DNA of 64,000 nucleotides from Bradyrhizobium liaoningense (GTDB taxonomy: Bacteria > Pseudomonadota > Alphaproteobacteria > Rhizobiales > Xanthobacteraceae), in NCBI RefSeq assembly GCF_018130955.1, contig NZ_JAFCJM010000001.1, positions 248,001 through 312,000 on the forward strand, given 5' to 3'. This document shows, piece by piece, positions 1 to 7,482 of the stretch. Position 1 is the stretch's first letter. The number at the start of each line of letters is the position of its first letter. The position numbers and the translations under genes are program-made. The notes below the pieces were generated by a model, which was given only the letters and a program-made list of their open reading frames with translations, made no database searches and was not told the origin of the DNA.

Positions 1-1116
1 GCCGGCTTCGAGATGCAGATTATACGGCCCGGGCGACGGCGAGGACGACACGCCGCGATGGGCGTGGCCGGTGGTCTGAAGCCCGAGCTCGCGCGCGGTC
101 GCGCAGTCCAGCAGCCACGTCGTCAGCACGCCCTCGTCGATCAGCGCGATGTTCTTCACCGCGACGCCTTCGGCATCGAAGGATTGCGAGCGCAATCCGC
201 GCCGGCGCAAGGGATCGTCGATGATGCGGATGTTCTTGGCGAATAATTGCTGGCCGAGCTTGTCCTTCAAGAAGCTGGTCTTGCGCGCGATCGAGGCGCC
301 GTTGATGGCGCCGACGAGATGGCCGACCAGCGAGCCGGCAACGCGCGGATCGAACAGGACCGGCACCTTGCAGGTCTCGACCTTGCGCGGATTGGAACGC
401 GCCACCGTGCGTTCGCCGGCGGAACGGCCGACAAACTCAGGCGACAACAGATCGGACCCGTGCGGCGCGGAGGTGAAATCATAGTCGCGCTCCATGCCGG
501 TACCTTCACCGGAGATCGCGGTCGCCGAGATGCCCTGGCTCGAGCGCAGATAGGTTCCGTGAAAACCGGTGCTCGTCACCAGCACCATGCCGCCGATGCC
601 GGCCGAGGCCGACGCGCCGCCGGACTTGGTCACGCCTTTCACGGCGAGTGCCGCAGCTTCAGCCTCGAGCGCACGGCGCTCGAGTTCCACGGTCGCGGGA
701 ATGTTCGGGTCGAGCAGATCGAGATCGGGAAAATCGCGCGCGAGCAGCGCGGGATCGGCAAGGCCGACAAACTTGTCGTCGGGCGCGACGCGCGCCATCG
801 CGACCGCGCGCTCCGCAAGCTTCGTCACGGCATCGCCGCTGACGTCGTTGGTGGAGACCACCGCCTGGCGCTGGCCGACCAGCACGCGCAGGCCGACGTC
901 GTCGCCCTCGGACCGCTCGGATTCCTCGACGCGGCCGTCGCGCACCTCGACGCCTTGCGAGATGCCGCGCACCGCGACTGCATCGGCTGCATCGGCACCG
1001 GCGCGCTTGGCGGCATCAACCAGCCGCTGGGCGAGATCGGAGAGTGCGGACTGATCGAACAGGTCGGCGTTGGCTTTGGCGGCAAGCGTCGATGCAGGCG
1101 ATGGTGAAGAGTTCAC
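1..1116 (-). CDS. pmbA: TldD/PmbA family metalloprotease subunit, C-terminus cut by window edge
   Basis: About 372 codons are visible from a GTG start at 1116; the 3' end lies beyond base 1, since family members are usually about 450 residues. The N-terminal part reads DLAQRLVDAAKRAGADAAD, followed by the VRDGRVEESERSEGDDVGLR stretch typical of PmbA/TldD proteins, and later SGEGTGMERDYDF and a GHLVGAINGASIARKTSF region. Known PmbA (TldE) pairs with TldD as a cytoplasmic metalloprotease that processes small peptides such as microcins and degrades the CcdA antitoxin. The start is chosen because the Met-poor N-terminus aligns with the family and no in-frame ATG precedes it. Confidence 0.85.
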   Translation of the reverse strand, partial: MNSSPSPASTLAAKANADLFDQSALSDLAQRLVDAAKRAGADAADAVAVRGISQGVEVRDGRVEESERSEGDDVGLRVLVGQRQAVVSTNDVSGDAVTKLAERAVAMARVAPDDKFVGLADPALLARDFPDLDLLDPNIPATVELERRALEAEAAALAVKGVTKSGGASASAGIGGMVLVTSTGFHGTYLRSSQGISATAISGEGTGMERDYDFTSAPHGSDLLSPEFVGRSAGERTVARSNPRKVETCKVPVLFDPRVAGSLVGHLVGAINGASIARKTSFLKDKLGQQLFAKNIRIIDDPLRRRGLRSQSFDAEGVAVKNIALIDEGVLTTWLLDCATARELGLQTTGHAHRGVSSSPSPGPYNLHLEAG

Positions 1117-1249
1117 GAACGAAATCCTGTTGGGATGGGGCGGGTTCGAGGCGACGGGGCCGGAACTACCAGATGTGCCCTATTTCCGCGGACTTCAAGC
1201 ACTTTCCCTGCGTCAAAAGCTCAGATTCTCGGTTTCCGCGCAACGTCTC

Positions 1250-1285
1250 GTCAATCATGCGAGCCAAGGTCTTGTCAATCATGCG
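1250..1285. repeat. Short direct repeat upstream of the DUF6101 gene
   Basis: GTCAATCATGCG occurs twice, at 1250-1261 and 1274-1285, 24 bases apart, in the intergenic space between pmbA and the DUF6101 gene. It could be a regulator site for either divergent gene, or a chance slip duplication. Confidence 0.4.
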
Positions 1286-1392
1286 CGACGGTCACTGCGG
1301 GTTAACCAGCCTTTTTAAGCCAATTCCGAAGGGGCCGCGCTAGTCTCGTGCGCATCGACCGGGAACATAATCCCGGCGGGGAGACTAAAGCC

Positions 1393-1911
1393 GTGAGGCG
1401 TCAAACAGTCACAAGCGGGATCAATCCCGCCGGGTCGAGCCGCGCACTGCGGCTCGACCCTCTTTCTCTGCCGGTCCGCTTCGACGCGCACGATCCGCGC
1501 GCCGACGGATACACCAGGCAGATCGAGCTTCATCGCGAACGCGTCGTGCTGCGTCGTGCCGTGCGCGGCATGCAGATGGCAGTCAACGTCCGCGTCAGCG
1601 ACTTCACCGGGATCGCACTGCGCGGCATCGACGAGACGCAGATGCTCGTCCTCGTGCATCGCGACCCCTCGCTCTCGGTGCCGCTCGGCGTCAGCGCCGA
1701 CCGCGACGAGATCGTCAACGCCTGGGCGATGTGGAGCGAGATTTTTGCCCTTCCGCAACTGGACGAAGCCAAGCGCGATCCGGCACCACGCCGCCGTCGC
1801 CGCAACGCGATCCGCGACCGCCGTCCGAAGTTTTTGATGCGCCGCCGCACCGGTGTCGCGCGCGACCTCTCCGTGCATCGCGGCGAGCGCGAGATCATCG
1901 CGAGGAACTGA
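1393..1911 (+). CDS. DUF6101 family protein
   Basis: This 172-residue protein resembles a family of unknown function found in Bradyrhizobium and relatives (DUF6101, recognised from memory of the conserved core RALRLDPLSLPVRF and the arginine-rich tail). The tail, from about residue 130, is very basic (PRRRRRNAIRDRRPKFLMRR), so nucleic acid or membrane binding is possible but not shown. No signal peptide or membrane segment is seen. A GTG at 1393 is preferred because GGGGAG lies about 9 bases upstream; an in-frame GTG at 1348 would add 15 residues. Confidence 0.7.
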   Translation: MRRQTVTSGINPAGSSRALRLDPLSLPVRFDAHDPRADGYTRQIELHRERVVLRRAVRGMQMAVNVRVSDFTGIALRGIDETQMLVLVHRDPSLSVPLGVSADRDEIVNAWAMWSEIFALPQLDEAKRDPAPRRRRRNAIRDRRPKFLMRRRTGVARDLSVHRGEREIIARN

Positions 1912-1979
1912 GCCTGCGCCCACAGATGCTCGCCTGGCCGGGATCGCCTCGGCCTGATCGCTTGGGCGCCGCCGCAAAC

Positions 1980-2008
1980 GAAAAGGGCCGCCCTCAGGAC
2001 GGCCCTCA
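1980..2008 (-). terminator. Rho-independent terminator of the triple-barrel gene
   Basis: Arms at 1984-1993 and 1997-2006 form a GC-rich hairpin with one G-T pair. On the minus strand it is followed by TTTT (1984-1981). It sits about 24 bases past the stop of the outer-membrane gene. T-rich tracts flank both sides, so it may also work for the DUF6101 gene. Confidence 0.7.
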
Positions 2009-2029
2009 AAACGTAATCACGCAGCCGCG

Positions 2030-4222
2030 TTATTGTCCGAACTTGTAGCTGAGCCTCAGGCGCGCGACATCGGTCGTCAGATGATTGCGAACCACGCAAT
2101 CGCTTGCCGGACGTGAGGTACAAAGATTCGCGCCGTTGGCGAGGACGATGTTCGCGTCACGATCCTGATACATCATGTGCAAGAATTCGCCGCCAACGAT
2201 CCAGTTCGGGCTCAGGGCGTACTCCACGCCCGCGCCAATCACGCCGCCCCAGAGAACGCCGCTACGGTTGGCCGTGGTTCCGTTGGGCGTGCCAAAGGCG
2301 GGGTTTGCCGTAAAATTGTTGAACTCGACCCCGGTTTGCTGGACGTCTGCCCAGGCAGCACCGCCGGTCACGTAGGCCAAAGCATTGTTGACGGTCAGGC
2401 CGGCGCGGGCCCGGATCGTTCCGCTGACATCCGCTTTGGCTCCAACGGTCATGGCCAAGGAGGCATGACCACCAAGGACGGACTCCTTGAACTTGCTGTT
2501 CCCGTTCACATCAGCTTCGATACCGACCAGACCTCTGCCGAACTGATAATTGTAGCCGACCTGCGCGCCCCCGGTGAAGAAGCCGTGCGTGGGCGTCGCG
2601 GTGGAACAATACCGGCAGGGATCATCGAAGCGCGACGCCGCCATTCCACCGCCGGCGTTGCCGCCAACGTAGAATCCCGTCCAGTTGTAGAGCGCAGCGA
2701 CCGGCTCCGCGTTCGCAGTGACCGGCGCCGGATCACCGAACTTGTAGCTGAGCCTGGCGCGCGCAACGTCGGTCGTCAGCTGGTTGCGGATGACGCAATT
2801 GGCTGCGGGGTTGCTGCCACAAGCGGTGGCGCCATTGGCCAGGATGATGTTCGCGTCACGATCTTCATAGACAGTATGAAGGTATTCGGCGCCAACGATC
2901 CAGTTCGAGTTCAAGGCGAACTCAACGCCCGCGCCGATCACGCCGCCCCAGAGCGTGCCGCTGCGGTTGGCGGTCGGTCCGGTGGGAGTACCGAAGCTCG
3001 CGCTGACAAGATTGGTGTCAAATTCAATTCCAGTCTGCCGGACATTTGCCCAGGCGGCGCCGCCGGTCACGTAAACCAAGGCATTGTCGATAACGACACC
3101 GCCGCGCGCCCGGATCGTTCCGCTGACGTCCGCCTTGGTGGTGACGGTCATCGCTCGTTTGTCATCGCCCAGGACGGCTCCCTTGAAATCACTGTTGCCA
3201 TTCACGTCGGCTTCAATGCCAACCAAGCCGTTGCCAAACTGATAGTTGTAGCCGATCTGTGCGCCGCCGGTGAAAAAGCCGCGCGTGGGCATCGCAGACG
3301 AGCAAGAGAAGCAGGGATCATCGAAGCGGGACGAGGCCATGCCTCCGCCAGCGTTGCCGCCGATGTAGAAGCCCGTCCAGCTATAGACCGAGGCCACGGC
3401 GGGAGCCTTTGCATAGCGCTGGCCGACACTCGCATAAGCGTCGGTCGAAACCGGGACGGGATCGCCAAATTTGTAGCCGAGCCTGATACGCGCGACGTCG
3501 GTCGTCAGTTGGCCGCGAATGACGCAATTGGCGGCGGGGGATGTCGATCCACAACCACTGGCGCCATTGGCGAGGACGATGTTCGCGTCACGATCCTGAT
3601 ACATCGTATGCAGGTATTCGCCACCAAGGGTCCAGTGTGGGCTCAAGGCGAATTCGACACCTGCTCCGATCACGCTGCCCCAGAGCACGCCACTGCGATT
3701 GGCGGTGACGCCAGTGGGGGTGCCAAAGTTCGGCTTGGCAGTATTGTTATTGAATTCGACCCCGGTCTGCTGGACGTCTGCCCAAGCAGCGCCGCCGGTC
3801 ACGTAGAACAAGGCATTGTCGATAACGACACCGCCGCGGGCCCGGATCGTTCCGCCAACGTCTGCCTTGTTGGTGACAGTCATTGCCACAACGCGATCGC
3901 CTCCGAGGACGGCCCCCTTGAAATCGCTGTTGCCGTTCACGTCGGCTTCGATGCCGACCAAGCCGCGACCGAACTGGTAGTTGTAGCCGAGTTGCGCGCC
4001 ACCGGTGAAATAGCCGCGCGCCGATGTTGCGGATGAGCAATAGAGGCAGGGATCGTCGAAGTGCGATGAAGCCATGCCGCCACCGAGATTGCCCCCGATG
4101 TAGAAGCCCGTCCAACTGTAGACGGCCGCTGGAGCGTTCTTGTAAGCCGGAGCAAGATCCGCCGCAGTGCCTGCCGCCGTGCTAGCGAAAAGAGCAGCCG
4201 CGGCTGCGAGGGTGGTTCTCAT
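2030..4222 (-). CDS. Triple-module outer-membrane beta-barrel protein (Omp25/Omp31-like)
   Basis: A 730-residue exported protein. A signal peptide (MRTTLAAAAALFASTAAGTA) is followed by three homologous modules of about 220 residues, encoded at about 4123-3460, 3388-2730 and 2691-2033. Each module opens with (V/L)Y(S/N)WTGFY(I/V)GGN, has GLVGIEADVNGNS in the middle and ends LTTDVAR.RL.YKFG, the layout of one 8-stranded porin-family barrel of rhizobial Omp25/Omp31 type. Each module also carries a DDPCxxCS pair and a second cysteine pair before VIR or VVR. Ordinary family members have one module. Linkers between modules are short and rich in A, P and V. The start at 4222 has GGGAAG about 7 bases upstream; the longer reading from 4249 lacks one and would put residues before the signal peptide. 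A terminator follows. Function is inferred as an outer-membrane structural or surface protein. Confidence 0.85.
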   Translation of the reverse strand: MRTTLAAAAALFASTAAGTAADLAPAYKNAPAAVYSWTGFYIGGNLGGGMASSHFDDPCLYCSSATSARGYFTGGAQLGYNYQFGRGLVGIEADVNGNSDFKGAVLGGDRVVAMTVTNKADVGGTIRARGGVVIDNALFYVTGGAAWADVQQTGVEFNNNTAKPNFGTPTGVTANRSGVLWGSVIGAGVEFALSPHWTLGGEYLHTMYQDRDANIVLANGASGCGSTSPAANCVIRGQLTTDVARIRLGYKFGDPVPVSTDAYASVGQRYAKAPAVASVYSWTGFYIGGNAGGGMASSRFDDPCFSCSSAMPTRGFFTGGAQIGYNYQFGNGLVGIEADVNGNSDFKGAVLGDDKRAMTVTTKADVSGTIRARGGVVIDNALVYVTGGAAWANVRQTGIEFDTNLVSASFGTPTGPTANRSGTLWGGVIGAGVEFALNSNWIVGAEYLHTVYEDRDANIILANGATACGSNPAANCVIRNQLTTDVARARLSYKFGDPAPVTANAEPVAALYNWTGFYVGGNAGGGMAASRFDDPCRYCSTATPTHGFFTGGAQVGYNYQFGRGLVGIEADVNGNSKFKESVLGGHASLAMTVGAKADVSGTIRARAGLTVNNALAYVTGGAAWADVQQTGVEFNNFTANPAFGTPNGTTANRSGVLWGGVIGAGVEYALSPNWIVGGEFLHMMYQDRDANIVLANGANLCTSRPASDCVVRNHLTTDVARLRLSYKFGQ

Positions 4223-4288
4223 GGCAATACTTCCCATTGACGAAGCCAAATCAGTTCAACGTTGTGAGTGGGGCCCGGGAGCCGCTGC

Positions 4289-6841
4289 TCAAAATCCCAC
4301 CTTGAGGCCCAGCCGCGCGTTGTAGGAGGCGGTTTTGTCATTGGTGTATTGGGCATCCGCCGAGCCAAACAATGCGGTGTTGCGAGCCACGATCGTCTCG
4401 AAGCCGAGGCCGACGGTGCCGCCGAAGACGCTGGCGGCGCTGGTATAGTTCACAGTGAAATCGGTGCCGGAGAAACTGGCGCCAAAACCCTGCGGGCCGA
4501 CACGCTGCTGGCCGAACACCGAGGCGGAGAGCGACAGCTTGGTCAGCGGGGCGGCGCCGCCGGCGTAGAATTCACGCGAGAATATCGCGCCGGCACGCTC
4601 CTCGAAGAGATGGACCTGGCGCGCCTGGTAGGTCAGGTTCTGCGAGGAGCCGGTTTCCGAATAACCCTCGCTGAAGGTGCCGCTGTAGCCAACGCGGACG
4701 AAGGGCGTGACGGTGACAGCAGGGCTGATTGCGTAGCGGTAGCCGAGAGCCGCCTGCGGCGCGATGAAGTAGCCGCCAAAGCTTCCGACGGCACTTTCCG
4801 TGGTGGTGGAATAGACGGTGCGCGTGCTCCTGGCGTTGAGCCCGCCCGTCGCCAAGGCCAGGTCGAACACCAGCGGACCCCATTCCCTGCGTCCGTAGAG
4901 GCCGCCGAAATAGACGTCCGATTTCAGCGTACCGGAGCCGTCCGCCATCCAGCCGGACAGGTTGCCCGCACCGGCAAAGCCACCGACCCGCCACGTGTCG
5001 AGCCTGCGATCGAAGCCGATCAGGCCGCCATATTGGTTCGTGGTGGATCCGGCAGCCGATGGCGTCGATAGCTGGTTGCGCAGACCTGCGAAGCTGCGCG
5101 CCCAGAACAGGTTGCCATAGGCGTCCAGGCTGGAGCCTTGCGGCATGGAGGCCATGGCAAGCCTGTTGCCGGAACCGCGAAGCTGGTCGGGGAGCTGCGA
5201 CGCCAGGCTGCCGGAAGCACCATCCGCGTAACCGATGGCGGGGCTGGGAGCCACGGTTTGCGGATAGTCGATGTTGTTGTCGAGGATGCCCGAGATGATG
5301 TTGAACAGCGAGCGGGTGAAATCCGGCACCATCGTTGGGGTGCTCGCGACGTTCGAAACGTTGGTCACGACGATATTGCCGGTGCCGGCGCCATTCAGAC
5401 CCGACGTGACCAGCGTCTGCGCGCTGCTGGAGAGATTGATGGTGTTGGACGCCACCAGGTACTGGTCGACCGGAAGGGTGTAACTGCCGGTGCCGAAGTT
5501 GATCGTGTTGCCGATAGTGTTGTTGTAGTGGATCGCACCGTTGAAGACCGCGCTCGGAAGCACGTTCAGCACATGTCCGGTGCTGCCCGAGACGTAGGTA
5601 ATGGAAGCCATCGAGCCGGAGATCGTGCCGGCATTGGTGATGGTGCTGTTGTTGCCGGTGATGCTGATGCCAGAGGCGCCTGAGACCACGCCCGAGGCAT
5701 TGTTGGTGATGGTGGAGCCCGCGCCTGCAAACACCGCGGTGCCGATCGCGCCGGAGGTGGTGATACTGCCGCTGTTGGTGAGCACCAGCGCCCCCACAGC
5801 ACGGATGCCGATGCCAACGACGCTGGTGCCGCCGCCTGAAATGCTGCCGGTGTTGATGACAGTCAGCGCCGAGCTGCCGGGACTGTTGATGCCGCCACCA
5901 TCGGACGTGATCGTACCCGAATTGGTCACCGCACCCCCGCCTGAGGCGTACACCGCCCAGCCGGCGTTGGAGCCGCTGGCGGCGATGGCACCCTGATTGT
6001 TCAGGATGATCGAGCCGCTAACGTTGGCGATGCCATTGACGCCCGAGATGCTGCCGCCGACATTGTTATCGATTTGGAAATTCAAACCGCTGACAGAGAC
6101 GCCGGTGCCGTTGCTGGCGGAGATGGTCCCGGCATTGTAGACTCCGGCGTTGTCACCGCTGCCGCTGATGCCAGCCTGAAAGCCGGTGATGGTGCCGCCC
6201 GAGTCGTTGTGGATGGTAGAGTGCGCCCCGCTCGCTGTCGGCCCGAACACGACGCCGGATAGTCCGGCTCCGGTGATCGTTCCGGCATTGATGAGGTTCA
6301 GGTCGTGCACGACGTTGATGCCGTTGGCAGCACCGATGATCGTCGCGCCGGCCTGGTTGACAACCGCCGAGTCGGATCCGAGATAGACGGCATCGCTGCC
6401 GGTGCCGGTGATCTTGCCAGAATTAAACAGCCCGGGCCCGAGGGATACCGGGGCGCCGCCGACGAGTGAAATGCCGGTGTTGCCGGAAATCACACCAGTT
6501 GCGGTATTTGAGATCTTGCCGACGTCGCCGGCAGACACGCCCACTCCATTGACGCTGGCGATCGTGCCGTTGTTGGTGGAAATAAGGATATCCTGCGCGG
6601 CGGCAACACCGGCAATGGCGTCTCCGGAAATCGATCCATTGTTGACAGTGAGGGTGAGCGATCCGGTGTCCTGGATACCGTAGTTCGCGCCAGATATTGT
6701 CGCGGAGTTCGAGCAGGTCTGGTTGGTGCCGGTGACCGTGCAGGCGGCAAAGGCGGGGTCGAGCTGCGCCGACTCAAGTGCCGCAACGACGCACAATGCA
6801 CCTGCACCACCACAGGCCTTCCGGATCAAACTGGACGTCAT
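4289..6841 (-). CDS. Autotransporter with beta-helix passenger (copy A)
   Basis: An 850-residue type V secretion protein. Residues 1-33 look like a signal peptide ending AFA-A. The passenger (about 34-570) is built of short degenerate repeats such as ITNAGTISG and LTNSGSITTSG, expected to fold as a beta-helix. The last about 270 residues form an autotransporter barrel, starting near AYGNLFWARSFAGLRNQ and ending in LGLKVGF with a terminal Phe. It shares its first seven residues (MTSSLIR), a Cys34/Cys43 pair and its whole leader with the autotransporter at 7483-10014. It is 66 bases upstream of the triple-barrel gene on the same strand. No protease or lipase motif is visible, so an adhesin or surface role is inferred. 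Confidence 0.9.
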   Translation of the reverse strand: MTSSLIRKACGGAGALCVVAALESAQLDPAFAACTVTGTNQTCSNSATISGANYGIQDTGSLTLTVNNGSISGDAIAGVAAAQDILISTNNGTIASVNGVGVSAGDVGKISNTATGVISGNTGISLVGGAPVSLGPGLFNSGKITGTGSDAVYLGSDSAVVNQAGATIIGAANGINVVHDLNLINAGTITGAGLSGVVFGPTASGAHSTIHNDSGGTITGFQAGISGSGDNAGVYNAGTISASNGTGVSVSGLNFQIDNNVGGSISGVNGIANVSGSIILNNQGAIAASGSNAGWAVYASGGGAVTNSGTITSDGGGINSPGSSALTVINTGSISGGGTSVVGIGIRAVGALVLTNSGSITTSGAIGTAVFAGAGSTITNNASGVVSGASGISITGNNSTITNAGTISGSMASITYVSGSTGHVLNVLPSAVFNGAIHYNNTIGNTINFGTGSYTLPVDQYLVASNTINLSSSAQTLVTSGLNGAGTGNIVVTNVSNVASTPTMVPDFTRSLFNIISGILDNNIDYPQTVAPSPAIGYADGASGSLASQLPDQLRGSGNRLAMASMPQGSSLDAYGNLFWARSFAGLRNQLSTPSAAGSTTNQYGGLIGFDRRLDTWRVGGFAGAGNLSGWMADGSGTLKSDVYFGGLYGRREWGPLVFDLALATGGLNARSTRTVYSTTTESAVGSFGGYFIAPQAALGYRYAISPAVTVTPFVRVGYSGTFSEGYSETGSSQNLTYQARQVHLFEERAGAIFSREFYAGGAAPLTKLSLSASVFGQQRVGPQGFGASFSGTDFTVNYTSAASVFGGTVGLGFETIVARNTALFGSADAQYTNDKTASYNARLGLKVGF

Positions 6842-7089
6842 GCAACCATTCCCCGCACTTGCAGAATCTCGCGGGGACTATGTCGAGCGGCGGAACGAAC
6901 TTCTCGGCAGCGCTGACACTGGATTATGTGAAAAAATGACGGTGTCGCATTTCGGAAACGTCCGCGGCGCGGCGACTGTCAAATATGCCCTTCGCGACTG
7001 TCGAATTTGCGCAGACAAGGCCGCGCGAGTTCGCGATGTCAGTGAACGCGGTGCCGTATGGCTGCGACAGACCTTTCAAAGGCGCGCAG
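6821..7089 (-). repeat. Duplicated autotransporter leader, copy A
   Basis: This stretch covers the first seven codons and about 250 bases upstream of autotransporter A. It matches 9994-10254 in front of autotransporter B almost base for base over the gene-proximal 130 bp, and more loosely with small indels beyond. It contains a CATAAT hexamer on the minus strand (6928-6923) that could be a -10 box, and two 12-base direct repeats described separately. Confidence 0.85.
6973..7006 (-). promoter_or_regulatory. Candidate operator: two 22-bp phased repeats, copy A
   Basis: CGACTGTCAAAT (6973-6984) and CGACTGTCGAAT (6995-7006) lie in direct orientation exactly 22 bp apart, 132-165 bases upstream of the autotransporter A start. 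The same pair with the same spacing is present upstream of autotransporter B. Such phasing on one helix face suits an AraC-family dimer; binding is inferred. Confidence 0.45.
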
Positions 7090-7168
7090 CGAACCGTTCC
7101 GCGACGCGACTACGGATCACCTTTTTTGGACGACGCCTGTCACTGACGATGACTCTCGGCTCTGCGAC

Positions 7169-7253
7169 GGTGAGAGGACACCTCCGCGAACGGGGTGAGA
7201 GCCGTTTCGCGGAGGGTCCCCTCACCCGGAATTCAAGCTGTGCCTGAATTCCG
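7169..7253. repeat. Two adjacent palindromes downstream of the small gene
   Basis: A long imperfect stem is formed by 7169-7190 and 7205-7225 (cores CCTCCGCGAA and TTCGCGGAGG). A second hairpin lies at 7227-7253 with arms CGGAATTCA and TGAATTCCG. The second overlaps the last codons of the small gene ending at 7233. They resemble dispersed REP-type elements and could also stop transcription from the autotransporter B transcript. Confidence 0.5.
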
Positions 7254-7445
7254 ACCCCGCCCCCGAGGAATTTGACCCGAGGTGAATGCCGTTGGCTCCT
7301 CTGCCGCACGTTGCCGGAGCGGCGATATAGGAATCGTGCTGTCATCCTGTTTCAGGAGCCGCACGAGTTCATTCCAATAGAGGCGCTGCCAGCGCGTGTT
7401 CAGGCTGGCGAGAAACTCGAGTTCGCGGCCGGTGAAGACCGACAT
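7233..7445 (-). CDS. Small uncharacterised protein downstream of autotransporter B
   Basis: A possible 70-residue protein starting MSVFTGRELEFLASLNTRWQ. GGGGGGA lies about 6 bases before the ATG, a strong ribosome binding site, and the start is 38 bases after the autotransporter B stop on the same strand, so the two may be co-transcribed. The N-terminal half looks helical and aromatic-rich (RWQRLYWNELVRLL); the C-terminal half is basic and low in order-promoting residues. No signal peptide or known domain is recognised. No equivalent follows autotransporter A. Confidence 0.45.
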   Translation of the reverse strand: MSVFTGRELEFLASLNTRWQRLYWNELVRLLKQDDSTIPISPLRQRAAEEPTAFTSGQIPRGRGRNSGTA

Positions 7446-7482
7446 GCGATGTCCCCCCAACCAGCCGACTATCGCCGCGTCC

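Noticed and set aside
2177..4036. Long plus-strand open frame opposite the triple-barrel gene
   Set aside because: It is the antisense shadow of three repeated modules; its predicted protein is repetitive and lacks a start signal, while the minus strand gives a clean signal peptide and barrel motifs.
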